DNA of 64,000 bases from an uncultured Oscillospiraceae bacterium (GTDB lineage Bacteria; Bacillota; Clostridia; Oscillospirales; Ruminococcaceae). Below, one piece after another: positions 17,025-24,266 of this stretch. The notes beneath the pieces were generated by a model. That model was given only the letters and a program-made list of their open reading frames with translations. It did no database searches and had not been told where the DNA came from. Each line of letters starts with the position of its first letter. Positions within the stretch are counted from its first letter, which is position 1. Position numbers and translations under genes: made by a program. The DNA lies in the NCBI GenBank assembly GCA_934486875.1, contig CAKSPU010000005.1:1-64000 (forward strand). The letters run 5' to 3'.

Positions 17025-17066
17025 ATATTACCATTTTGCGGGCGGGATTTCAATTAACATATGTTA
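17025..17066 (-). promoter_or_regulatory. GH5 promoter and adjacent palindrome
   Basis: Minus strand TTGAAA (17048-17053), 17-base spacer, TAATAT (17025-17030). A perfect 12-base palindrome TAACATATGTTA (17055-17066) touches the upstream edge of the -35 box and could be an activator or repressor site. Confidence 0.6.
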
Positions 17067-17081
17067 TGAACTTCCGCCCCT

Positions 17082-17531
17082 TTATTTATTGTTTTTGACC
17101 AATCGCCCTATGAGCTTATACAGCAGAAGCATCACCGCTGCCCCCAGGAATGACCCGCACGCATCAATGAGAATGTCCGTCAGCATACAGGCACGCCCCG
17201 GGACAAAATACTGATGCAGCTCATCGGTGACGGCATACAGACTGCCGAAAAGTCCCGAAAAAACAACACGCCTGCCCTGCTTTTTTTCATTGCCGACCCT
17301 CCGCAGTCCGAAATACACCATAGCGCCCAGGGCTGAATATTCAAGGAAATGGGCGGACTTTCGCACAATAACGGTGATAAGCCTGTTCCCTGTCATATCG
17401 CCCCCTGCCGTAACCGATACCACCCCGTCGCTGACAACGGTGGACTCGTCCCCCGTCTGGGAGGAAAAGAAAAATATTACTGCCATTATCAAAAGGGCGG
17501 GGATAAATCCAAGAAGCTTTTTTATTTTCAT
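17082..17531 (-). CDS. VanZ-like family membrane protein
   Basis: 149 residues. A first membrane segment with FFFSSQTGDES directly after it, then IVRKSAHFLEYSALGAMVYF, YAVTDELHQYFVPGR and a C-terminal segment DILIDACGSFLGAAVML. These are the conserved blocks of the VanZ-like family, named after the teicoplanin resistance protein; the biochemical activity is unknown. It overlaps the stop of the GH3 gene by four bases (ATGA), so it is translated from the GH3 message. It is not next to any van gene, so resistance should not be inferred. Confidence 0.9.
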   Translation of the reverse strand: MKIKKLLGFIPALLIMAVIFFFSSQTGDESTVVSDGVVSVTAGGDMTGNRLITVIVRKSAHFLEYSALGAMVYFGLRRVGNEKKQGRRVVFSGLFGSLYAVTDELHQYFVPGRACMLTDILIDACGSFLGAAVMLLLYKLIGRLVKNNK

Positions 17532-19657
17532 ATGAGCTTAAACTCCGCCGAATTTTCCGTGCTGCTGTCGCCGCCGATATAAAGGACAAAATCGCCCTTT
17601 TCCGCAGCAAATTCCATATCAATGCCGTAAAATCTCAGCATATCCGCAGTTATCTCAAAGGAGACCTTCGCCGTTTCCCCCGATTCAAGGGTGATTTTCT
17701 TAAATCCCTTAAGCTCTCTGAGAGGACGGACAACACTGCCCTTAAGGTCACGGATATACAGCTGAACGGTCTCGCAGCCCTGTCTGTCTCCTGTGTTTGC
17801 AACAACAACGCCTGCGGTGATGCTGCCGTTCATTTTAAGCTCAGTGCTGCTTACGGTCACGGGTGAGTATTCAAATGATGTGTAGGAAAGTCCGAAGCCG
17901 AAGGGATAAAGAGGGATATTGGGAGCGTCCATATAGTTTGAAAGGAACGGGATATATCCCTTTACGCTGTTGTCCTTGGGTCTGCCTGTGTTAAAGGCGC
18001 TGTAGCTTATGGGGTACTGACCAGTGCAATATGGGAAGCTCATTGAAAGCCTGCCGCAGGGCGATGCTTTTCCCGAAATGATGTCCGCAATGCCGAGGCA
18101 GCCTGCTGTACCCGGGAGCCACATTTCAAGTATTCCCGCAGCCCTTTCCGCAATCTCGGGAATGGCAAGGGGTCTGCCGCCGAAAAGGAGCACGGCGGTG
18201 TTTTTGTTCACGGAGACGATCTCATCAAAAAGCTTTTTCTGAGCGTCATCAAGGGATACGTCCGTACAGCTCCTTGCCTCCCCCGTAAAGGTCTGATCCT
18301 CACCGAGGACAAGCAGCACTGCATCGGCATTTTTTGCGGCGGCAATGGTCTTTTCCTCCGCAATATCCGACGGGATAAACTCAAATTTCGTGTCGGTGCA
18401 TACCTGTGAAAGCGCATCTCTCAGGGTAACGGTCTTTGTTTTATCCGCAAAGAATGACCAGAAGCCCAGTATCTCCCTGCTTTCGCAAAGCTTGCCTATG
18501 ACAAGGGCTTTCTTTGCTCTGAGAGGGAATATGCCGTCGTTTTTGAGCATTACGGCACATTCCGCTGCGGCTCTGCGTGAAAATGCCATATGCTCATCAC
18601 AACAAATTATGCGCTTTTCCTCATCTTCCGAAGCGTCCTTGCAGGGATTTTCAAAGAGCCCCAGCTTGTTTTTCAGCCGCAGCACCCTCATGACCGCTTC
18701 ATCAAGGAGCTTTTCCGATACCTCGCCGCTTTTTATCAAAGCTTCAAGGTTATTAATATAGCATTCCGACATCATATCAATGTCAACGCCTGCATTTATC
18801 GCCTTTTTCGCCGCATCTCTGCTGTCATCGGCGGCACTGTGGATAACCGCCTCCCCGATAGCGTTATAATCGCTGATGATAACGCCGTCAAAGCCCATTT
18901 TGTCACGGAGTATGTCACGGAGCAGCTTTTTTGAAACTGTGCAGGGAACACGGTCAAGGGTGTTGAAAGCGGTCATCGCCATTTCAGCTCCTGCATCAAC
19001 GGCTGCCTTGTATGCCGGGAGATAGTCCTCGAAAAGAGTGCGCTCGGACAGCTCCGCAGCGTTGTAGTCTCTTCCTGCCTGCACTGCGCCGTATGCGGCA
19101 AAATGCTTGAAGCAGGAAGCTACCTTTCCCTTTTCTCCGCAGTTATCGCCCTGAAAGCCCGTTACCATTGCGGCAGACATTTTGGAATTAAGGAAAGGGT
19201 CCTCGCCGAAGCTCTCCATACATCTTCCCCACCGTCCGTCACGGGAAAGGTCGGACATAGGGGAGAACGTAACGTGAATGCCCGCAGCGGCGGCTTCCTT
19301 TGCGGATATCTCCGCTGTTTTGCGGACAAGCTCGGGGTCAAAGGAGGCTCCGAGGGCTATTGGCACGGGAAATAATGTCTTGTAGCCGTGGATAACATCC
19401 GCCATAAACATTGCGGGGATATGGTGGGGCTGGGTCGATGTTATCCTGTCCTGCATCTCTTTCAGATGCGCCGCTCCGTGCTCGCTGAGAATGCTGCCCA
19501 CACGGTAGGTCTGCTCCCAGGTAAGATGAAATGCGGCGGCAGGACCTGTAAGCTCCTCGGAGCTGCCGTAGAAATCGCCGTTGAGCTGAACAAGCTGCTC
19601 TGCCTTTTCGGTGAGGGTCATATCATCAAGGAGCTTTCTGAGTTCATTTTCTGTCAT
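17528..19657 (-). CDS. GH3 beta-glucosidase
   Basis: 709 residues. The N-terminal TIM-barrel domain carries KHFAAYG (184-190) and the nucleophile Asp263 in GVIISDYNA. The alpha/beta sandwich domain contains VLVLGEDQTFTGEA, and a fibronectin III-like domain ends the protein (SYTSFEYS ... LRELKGFKKI). This is the full BglX-type three-domain layout. No signal peptide is seen, so it probably cleaves imported cello-oligosaccharides in the cytoplasm. A promoter lies at 19765-19793. The Shine-Dalgarno AGGAAAGG is formed at the edge of a truncated repeat element (19668-19730), which makes up most of the leader. VanZ follows with overlap. Confidence 0.94.
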   Translation of the reverse strand: MTENELRKLLDDMTLTEKAEQLVQLNGDFYGSSEELTGPAAAFHLTWEQTYRVGSILSEHGAAHLKEMQDRITSTQPHHIPAMFMADVIHGYKTLFPVPIALGASFDPELVRKTAEISAKEAAAAGIHVTFSPMSDLSRDGRWGRCMESFGEDPFLNSKMSAAMVTGFQGDNCGEKGKVASCFKHFAAYGAVQAGRDYNAAELSERTLFEDYLPAYKAAVDAGAEMAMTAFNTLDRVPCTVSKKLLRDILRDKMGFDGVIISDYNAIGEAVIHSAADDSRDAAKKAINAGVDIDMMSECYINNLEALIKSGEVSEKLLDEAVMRVLRLKNKLGLFENPCKDASEDEEKRIICCDEHMAFSRRAAAECAVMLKNDGIFPLRAKKALVIGKLCESREILGFWSFFADKTKTVTLRDALSQVCTDTKFEFIPSDIAEEKTIAAAKNADAVLLVLGEDQTFTGEARSCTDVSLDDAQKKLFDEIVSVNKNTAVLLFGGRPLAIPEIAERAAGILEMWLPGTAGCLGIADIISGKASPCGRLSMSFPYCTGQYPISYSAFNTGRPKDNSVKGYIPFLSNYMDAPNIPLYPFGFGLSYTSFEYSPVTVSSTELKMNGSITAGVVVANTGDRQGCETVQLYIRDLKGSVVRPLRELKGFKKITLESGETAKVSFEITADMLRFYGIDMEFAAEKGDFVLYIGGDSSTENSAEFKLI

Positions 19658-19667
19658 AATTTTTTTC

Positions 19668-19730
19668 CTTTCCTAGACTGGGCTTATTTCATCTGTCGGT
19701 TTTATCTATAGAACAATTGGTTATTAGTAT
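19668..19730 (+). repeat. truncated half-copy of the 160-bp MITE-like element
   Basis: 63 bases matching the right part of the elements at 21356-21515 and 56731-56890, with one difference (GTCGGTTTT against GTCGGCTTT). It includes the terminal TCTATAGAACAATTGG and the end GGTTATTAGTAT. The left half is missing; the break is about ten bases from the GH3 start codon. The 338-base gap 19658-19995 otherwise holds the GH3 and bioY promoters and an inverted repeat TTTACA-N5-TGTAAA at 19838-19854, with no gene. Confidence 0.9.
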
Positions 19731-19764
19731 AAATCATTGCGCAAGGTTTTGTTATACAAGTCAA

Positions 19765-19793
19765 AGTTTATCACATATTTTCCCATTCGTCAA
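19765..19793 (-). promoter_or_regulatory. GH3 promoter
   Basis: Minus strand TTGACG (19788-19793), 17-base spacer, TAAACT (19765-19770). Its transcript would run through the truncated repeat element before reaching the GH3 start. Confidence 0.65.
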
Positions 19794-19932
19794 CAGGTGA
19801 GATAAAGTTTTCACCGCCAAAATCACAATGCCGCTATTTTACAATATATGTAAATTTTATCACATCAAAACACAGCATTTGTTAATCTGCCGTAAAAAGC
19901 AAGGAGATTGTAGACTTGTGCGCAATTTTGCG

Positions 19933-19961
19933 TTGACAAACTGGATTTATAGTGCTATGAT
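19933..19961 (+). promoter_or_regulatory. bioY promoter
   Basis: TTGACA (19933-19938), 17-base spacer, TATGAT (19956-19961). I looked for a BirA box (GTTAAC half sites) around it and found only one weak half site. Confidence 0.75.
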
Positions 19962-19995
19962 ATATTTGTGATAAATTTCAAGGAGGCTTTTTATT

Positions 19996-20568
19996 ATGAG
20001 CAGTTCGGAAAAGAAAAAGATGAGCGCCAAGGATATGGCGTTTACAGGAATGTTTGCGGCAGTTATCGCCGTTCTTTCGCAGATAGCGATACCCCTCCCC
20101 TCAGGTGTGCCCGTTACACTTCAGACCTTTGCGGTGGCGCTGGCGGGATATACTCTCGGAATGAAGCTTGGCGGTCTTTCCGCTCTTGTATATGTACTCA
20201 TCGGAGCTGTGGGAGTTCCCGTTTTCTCGGGCTTCAAGGGTGGTCTCGGCTCACTCACAGGCCCCACGGGCGGATTTATCTGGGGCTTTATAATTATGGC
20301 GCTCCTCTGCGGTCTGGGAACTGACACGGGCAGGAAAATTCCCGCAATCGCTCTCGGCATCGCAGGTCTTCTCATCTGCCACCTCTGCGGCGCTGCACAG
20401 TTTACTGTTGTCAAGGACGGCGGCTTCCTTTCAAGCGTAATGCTGGTATGCGTTCCATATCTTCTCAAGGATCTTATATCTGTCGGACTTGCGTTCGGTC
20501 TTGCGCTTATCCTCAGAAGCAGGGTGAATATCACTAAAAAGGCTAAGCTCGAAAAGGCTGAAGTCTGA
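19996..20568 (+). CDS. bioY: biotin transporter substrate-binding protein BioY
   Basis: 190 residues with six membrane segments. Family blocks are IPLPSGVPVTLQTFAVALAG near residue 35, then GLSALVYVLIGAVGVPVFSGFKGG, GPTGGFIWGF and LLICHLCGAAQF. BioY is the S component of an ECF-type importer that binds biotin; in this lineage it relies on shared energising subunits (EcfA/EcfT) encoded elsewhere. A strong AAGGAGG precedes the ATG, and the gene stands alone between its own promoter and terminator. Biotin uptake supports biotin carboxylases; no biotin synthesis gene is nearby. Confidence 0.95.
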   Translation: MSSSEKKKMSAKDMAFTGMFAAVIAVLSQIAIPLPSGVPVTLQTFAVALAGYTLGMKLGGLSALVYVLIGAVGVPVFSGFKGGLGSLTGPTGGFIWGFIIMALLCGLGTDTGRKIPAIALGIAGLLICHLCGAAQFTVVKDGGFLSSVMLVCVPYLLKDLISVGLAFGLALILRSRVNITKKAKLEKAEV

Positions 20569-20590
20569 TATCATTCCCCCATAGTTAAAA

Positions 20591-20634
20591 AAATAACTCC
20601 GCATTTTCACATCTGATAATGCGGAGTTATTTTT
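20591..20634 (+). terminator. intrinsic terminator after bioY
   Basis: A perfect 15-bp stem AAATAACTCCGCATT with its complement (20618-20632), a 12-base loop, then a T-run. A/T tracts on both sides would let it work in either direction. Confidence 0.9.
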
Positions 20635-20645
20635 GCTTATAACGC

Positions 20646-20674
20646 TTGAAAAATCCGTGAAGCTGTGGTATAAT
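20646..20674 (+). promoter_or_regulatory. promoter of the 20708 gene
   Basis: TTGAAA (20646-20651), 17-base spacer, TATAAT (20669-20674), about 34 bases before the start codon. Confidence 0.75.
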
Positions 20675-20707
20675 ACTTACAAAAGCACATACAAGGGGGG
20701 TAATGGT

Positions 20708-21298
20708 ATGGCAGTTTCACCTATCGGCACAGGCGGAAATGCCGTCAGTGGCAATGCCAATGTGAACGGCATAGCAGGCGGCAGCACCGCTTCGGACATA
20801 CAGAAAAAACTGACGGAGCTTAAAAAGCAGCGTGACGAATTTGACGGCGCACGGAACAAGGTATCGGACAAAAATGCGTTGGAGACAAAAATTGCGTCCC
20901 TTGACAGACGGATAAGCAATCTTGAAAAACGGCTTGAAAAGCTGAACGAAAAGCAGGGCGAATGCCGGACCTGCAAGAACAGGAAATACCAAGACGGCTC
21001 CGATGACCCGGGAGTTTCCTTCAAAATGGCTTCAAAAATAGCTCCCGAGGCTGCGGCATCGGCGGTCAGGGGTCACGAGATGGAGCACGTTTACCGCAAT
21101 CGGGCAAAGGCTGCGAGAGAGGGCAGGGAGATAGTTTCCCAGAGCGTTGTGCTCAAAAGCGGCATATGCCCCGAGTGCGGCAAGGCTTACATTGCGGGCG
21201 GCGAGACCCGCACGGTGACTAAAGCAAAAAACGAGCCCGATTATTCCGTGGGAACTGAGACAGCTCCAAAGGGCAGCTTGTTTGATGATGTGGCGTGA
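20708..21298 (+). CDS. putative zinc metalloprotease-like protein (SprA/CJM1_0395-type)
   Basis: 196 residues. A Gly/Asn/Ala-rich start is followed by a long charged helix likely to form a coiled coil (about 30-84). Next are a CRTC pair (Cys86/89), an HEMEH motif (123-127) that matches HExxH zinc-protease sites, and a second pair, CPEC (154/157). The order CxxC - HExxH - CxxC resembles the SprA-related/CJM1_0395 putative metalloprotease group; I am fairly but not fully sure of this link. No signal peptide is visible. GGGGGG precedes the ATG at 20708; the frame is open upstream but lacks a site. The gene stands alone with its own promoter and terminator. Confidence 0.7.
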   Translation: MAVSPIGTGGNAVSGNANVNGIAGGSTASDIQKKLTELKKQRDEFDGARNKVSDKNALETKIASLDRRISNLEKRLEKLNEKQGECRTCKNRKYQDGSDDPGVSFKMASKIAPEAAASAVRGHEMEHVYRNRAKAAREGREIVSQSVVLKSGICPECGKAYIAGGETRTVTKAKNEPDYSVGTETAPKGSLFDDVA

Positions 21299-21307
21299 TA
21301 AGCTTAA

Positions 21308-21343
21308 AGCACCGCTCCCAACTACAGGGGGCGGTGCTGTTTT
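21308..21343 (+). terminator. intrinsic terminator
   Basis: Stem AGCACCGC(T)CCC with GGGGGCGGTGCT and a TGTTTTC tail, directly after the 20708-21298 gene. Confidence 0.8.
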
Positions 21344-21355
21344 CATCTCCCCTTG

Positions 21356-21515
21356 ATACTAATAACCAATTAACCTATAGACAAATCCTCGGCTGAAATA
21401 AGCCCATTCGTCGTCAAGCTCCTTTGCCGGGCGCAAAGCCCGCCTGCGGTCGCTTTCCTAGACTGGGCTTATTTCATCTGTCGGCTTTATCTATAGAACA
21501 ATTGGTTATTAGTAT
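21356..21515 (+). mobile_element. 160-bp MITE-like element, copy A
   Basis: Non-coding element with imperfect terminal inverted repeats of about 26 bases, ATACTAATAACCAATT at the left and AATTGGTTATTAGTAT at the right. A subterminal inverted pair, TGAAATAAGCCCA, and a GC-rich centre with a GGGC-GCAAA-GCCC hairpin are also present. The whole element could fold into one long stem. It matches 56731-56890 with one substitution. The ends fall in TA/AT dinucleotides, compatible with a TA-targeting (IS630/mariner-type) transposase acting in trans; none is in this window. It fills most of the 322-base gap 21299-21620. Confidence 0.85.
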
Positions 21516-21552
21516 GAAATCGTATTTTATCCGTACTGTAACACATTTGTAA

Positions 21553-21581
21553 TTGCAAATAATGCCTGCGTCTGCTATAAT
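21553..21581 (+). promoter_or_regulatory. promoter of the IseA-like lipoprotein gene
   Basis: TTGCAA (21553-21558), 17-base spacer, TATAAT (21576-21581), starting 37 bases after the end of the MITE-like element. Confidence 0.7.
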
Positions 21582-21620
21582 ATATACAAATACTGACAAG
21601 CCGAAAGGAACGGAAAATAT

Positions 21621-22916
21621 ATGCATTTCCCCATAAAAACATCTGCTGTGGCAATTGCCCTCGCAGTCCTGCTCTGCGGCTGTGCCGCAAATGAAAATAC
21701 AGCGGATACGGCAGCCGAAACAGCGCCAGAAACGGCAGTTTCCGCCGAAAATACCGACAATATCATCTCCGCCACCGCTCTTAACTCTGCGGACACGGCA
21801 GACCCATTCACAGGTTACTCAGCCGAGATAAAGGGCGCTGCGGAAAACTATGTCATAACCGTGAAGCAGGGCGAATATCCCGACGAGATAGCCGTTTCGG
21901 TGGAGAATAATCTTTACGAAACAAGGGATTTCGTCATCACCGCCCCCTCGGGCTACACACCCTCTTTCCCATATTCACAGAGCTTTGCTTCGGGGGCTGT
22001 GTCAATTATCGGCAATGACATCGACGATACATATATTCCCGACATTTTGCAGTTCAGCTTTGACATTACACAGGAGGAGCTTGACAAAGACCCCGACAAT
22101 GCCGTTTATTCCGTGAGCAGGCTTTATATGATAGACAAGAGCGGCGAGCTTCGTGAGATAAGCATTACAGGCAGGGAGGACACCGACGGCGACGGTGAAG
22201 AGGAAAGCATATCCCGTGACTGCCTTGACCGCACCCAGCTTTATCACAGCGAGCCCGACAAATTCATCTACGAGATAACCGTTGATGATAGCAATCTTTA
22301 CGATGAAAACGGCGACCCGAGACCAATTGAGAGCAGGGTCAGAATAAAAACGCTGAAATTTGAACCCGATGTTCCGCAAATGACAGAGGGCTACGAGGAT
22401 ATATCCGAATCCGACCCCTTATATTTCGGCTATGCCTGCTGGGCAGCGGCAAATTCTGTGGCTCAGTATTTCACGATGACTACCTTCAACATTTCCGACT
22501 GGGAAAACTACATAGAAATGCCCCGACCCGATGACAAGACCGCTTCGGATTACTATTTCAAAATAGATGACAGCAGATTTACCTCGGTAAAGGACCTGAA
22601 AAGATACTTAAGAAGCATTTTCACTCCCGAGACCGCCGAAAGGATATTTGCAGCCGCTCCCCAGCGCTACACCGAAATAAACGGCGAGCTTTACGGAATT
22701 GCGGGAGACGGCGGCTATGACTTCACTCTCGGAACGCTCACATTTTCCGATATGACGGTGACGGCGGACAGAATGGTATTCAGATCACGGCAGCAGAAAT
22801 ATAACGATCAGGGTGAGCTCACAGGCTACACCGACGGCGGCAATTTCGTTATTGAGCGCTGTGATGACGGGCTGTGGAGAGTGAGCGAGTACAGATATCC
22901 TTATTCTGTAAGCTGA
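21621..22916 (+). CDS. lipoprotein with C-terminal IseA-like (DL-endopeptidase inhibitor) region
   Basis: 431 residues. The signal peptide ends in a lipobox LLCGC, so the mature protein should be lipid-anchored on the outer face of the membrane. An Ala/Thr/Glu-rich linker follows. A middle beta-rich domain (about 60-250) contains an acidic DTDGDGEEE loop that could bind calcium. The last 160 residues (YACWAAANSVAQYFTM, TSVKDLKRYLRSIF, INGELYGIAGDGG) resemble IseA/YoeB, which in B. subtilis inhibits D,L-endopeptidases and so slows wall autolysis. The similarity is judged by eye. It is followed at 13 bases by a histidine phosphatase gene. Confidence 0.7.
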   Translation: MHFPIKTSAVAIALAVLLCGCAANENTADTAAETAPETAVSAENTDNIISATALNSADTADPFTGYSAEIKGAAENYVITVKQGEYPDEIAVSVENNLYETRDFVITAPSGYTPSFPYSQSFASGAVSIIGNDIDDTYIPDILQFSFDITQEELDKDPDNAVYSVSRLYMIDKSGELREISITGREDTDGDGEEESISRDCLDRTQLYHSEPDKFIYEITVDDSNLYDENGDPRPIESRVRIKTLKFEPDVPQMTEGYEDISESDPLYFGYACWAAANSVAQYFTMTTFNISDWENYIEMPRPDDKTASDYYFKIDDSRFTSVKDLKRYLRSIFTPETAERIFAAAPQRYTEINGELYGIAGDGGYDFTLGTLTFSDMTVTADRMVFRSRQQKYNDQGELTGYTDGGNFVIERCDDGLWRVSEYRYPYSVS

Positions 22917-22929
22917 AAGGAATGAAAGT

Positions 22930-23655
22930 ATGAAGATTCTTATTATCCGCCACGGCGACCCCGATTACGAGCACGATTCCCTTACCGAAAAGGGACGCAG
23001 GGAAGCCGAATGCCTTGCAAAAAGGCTTGTAAATGAAAAGATAGACTATTATTACCTATCCCCTCTCGGCAGGGCGCAGGCTACGGCGGAATACACGCTG
23101 AAAGCGGGGAACGCAGAGGGCGAGACGCTGCCGTGGCTGAGAGAGTTCCACGCACCCATAACCGATGAAAGGACGGGGCTTGAACGTATCCCGTGGGATA
23201 TGCTCCCCGCCGACTGGACGGCAAGGGAGGAGTATTACAGCAAGGACCTGTGGCACACCTCTCCCGCAATGGAAAAAGGGAATGTTATCGCTGAGGCAAG
23301 GCGTGTTTATGAGGGCATTGACGGCATTTTAGAGCGCCACGGCTACAAACGTGAGGGGAACATATACCGTGCTGTGGAGCCGAACAGGGACACTATCGCA
23401 TTTTTCTGCCATTTCGGCGTTGAGTGCGTTATGCTGGGGCATCTGCTGGGAATATCCCCTGTGGTGCTGTGGCACGGATTCTGTGCCGCACCCACATCGG
23501 TGACAGTACTCACCTCCGAGGAGCGGAGAGAGGGCATTGCATATTTCAGAATGAATGCATTCGGTGACACGGGTCATCTTTATGCCGAGGGTGAGCCTGT
23601 TGCTTTTGCGGCAAGGTTCTGCGAGACCTTTGACAGTGATGAGAGGCACGATTGA
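22930..23655 (+). CDS. histidine phosphatase (phosphoglycerate mutase-like) family protein
   Basis: 241 residues. The N-terminal ILIIRHGDPDYE holds the phosphate-accepting RHG motif. After it come SPLGRAQATAEYTL with the second conserved Arg and a late CHFGVECVMLGHLLG carrying the other catalytic His. The branch-2-like N-terminus RHGDPDY is common in uncharacterised Clostridial phosphatases rather than true glycolytic mutases, so the substrate is open. The GAAAGGAATGAAAGT region supplies the ribosome site. It is likely co-transcribed with the lipoprotein gene and ends at a strong terminator. Confidence 0.88.
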   Translation: MKILIIRHGDPDYEHDSLTEKGRREAECLAKRLVNEKIDYYYLSPLGRAQATAEYTLKAGNAEGETLPWLREFHAPITDERTGLERIPWDMLPADWTAREEYYSKDLWHTSPAMEKGNVIAEARRVYEGIDGILERHGYKREGNIYRAVEPNRDTIAFFCHFGVECVMLGHLLGISPVVLWHGFCAAPTSVTVLTSEERREGIAYFRMNAFGDTGHLYAEGEPVAFAARFCETFDSDERHD

Positions 23656-23680
23656 TATATCATATATCGAATATTTCTTA

Positions 23681-23706
23681 AAATGCAACCTCGGGTTGCA
23701 TTTTTT
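23681..23706 (+). terminator. intrinsic terminator
   Basis: Perfect stem AAATGCAACC/GGTTGCATTT with a three-base TCG loop and a T-run. Confidence 0.9.
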
Positions 23707-23721
23707 GTAAACTTTTATTGA

Positions 23722-23750
23722 TTGCGGAAAATTATTCCATAAGTTATAAT
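23722..23750 (+). promoter_or_regulatory. promoter of the regulator-ABC operon
   Basis: TTGCGG (23722-23727), 17-base spacer, TATAAT (23745-23750). Confidence 0.6.
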
Positions 23751-23781
23751 TAAATCACAAAACAGAAACGGAGGATACCAG

Positions 23782-24243
23782 ATGCCAGAATCAAATCTTA
23801 AAAAGATAAGGCGGCTTTGCGGTCTTTCACAGGAACAGGTGGCTGAAAAGCTGAATGTTTCCCGTCAGGCGGTGGCAAAGTGGGAAAGCGGCGATTCCCT
23901 GCCCGACATATATAACTGCCGAGCCCTCGCCGACCTTTACGATATCACCATTGATGACCTTTTCAGTGCTGTTACGGACAGAGATATGAAACATCTCAAG
24001 CCAAAGGGAAAGCATATTTTCGGTGCTGTCAGGGTGGAAAAGGACGGCACCCTGAAGCTGCCGAAGAAAGCAATGAAGATATTTGACATCAAGGAGGGTG
24101 ATCTCCTCATTGTCCTCGGAGATGAGTCTCAGGGCATTGCAATGTGCAAGACCGATCTCTTTACAGAAGCATTCAAATCAATGCGTGAAGCGGGATTTGA
24201 CGGCTTTGATGATATTGGCTCGGACAGCAGGGAAACTGAGTAA
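23782..24243 (+). CDS. XRE-family regulator with C-terminal AbrB-like domain
   Basis: 153 residues. The N-terminal helix-turn-helix (5-60) reads LKKIRRLCGLSQEQVAEKLN then SRQAVAKWESG, the usual Cro/CI signature. A second DNA-binding module resembling the SpoVT/AbrB swapped hairpin (about 75-125: VRVEKDGTLKLPKKAMK, IKEGDLLIVLGD) follows. Such two-domain regulators commonly precede an ABC-2 exporter and control it. Here the ATPase gene starts 23 bases after the stop, so autoregulation of a three-gene operon is likely. The signal it responds to is unknown. Confidence 0.88.
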   Translation: MPESNLKKIRRLCGLSQEQVAEKLNVSRQAVAKWESGDSLPDIYNCRALADLYDITIDDLFSAVTDRDMKHLKPKGKHIFGAVRVEKDGTLKLPKKAMKIFDIKEGDLLIVLGDESQGIAMCKTDLFTEAFKSMREAGFDGFDDIGSDSRETE

Positions 24244-24266
24244 TATTTTTGGGAGAACGACAAATT

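Noticed and set aside
17082..17531. Glycopeptide resistance from the VanZ-like gene
   Set aside because: No vanHAX or vanRS nearby; VanZ-like proteins are common and mostly unrelated to resistance.
19862..19995. BirA operator or riboswitch in front of bioY
   Set aside because: Only one weak GTTAAT half site and no partner at the expected spacing; no riboswitch fold seen.
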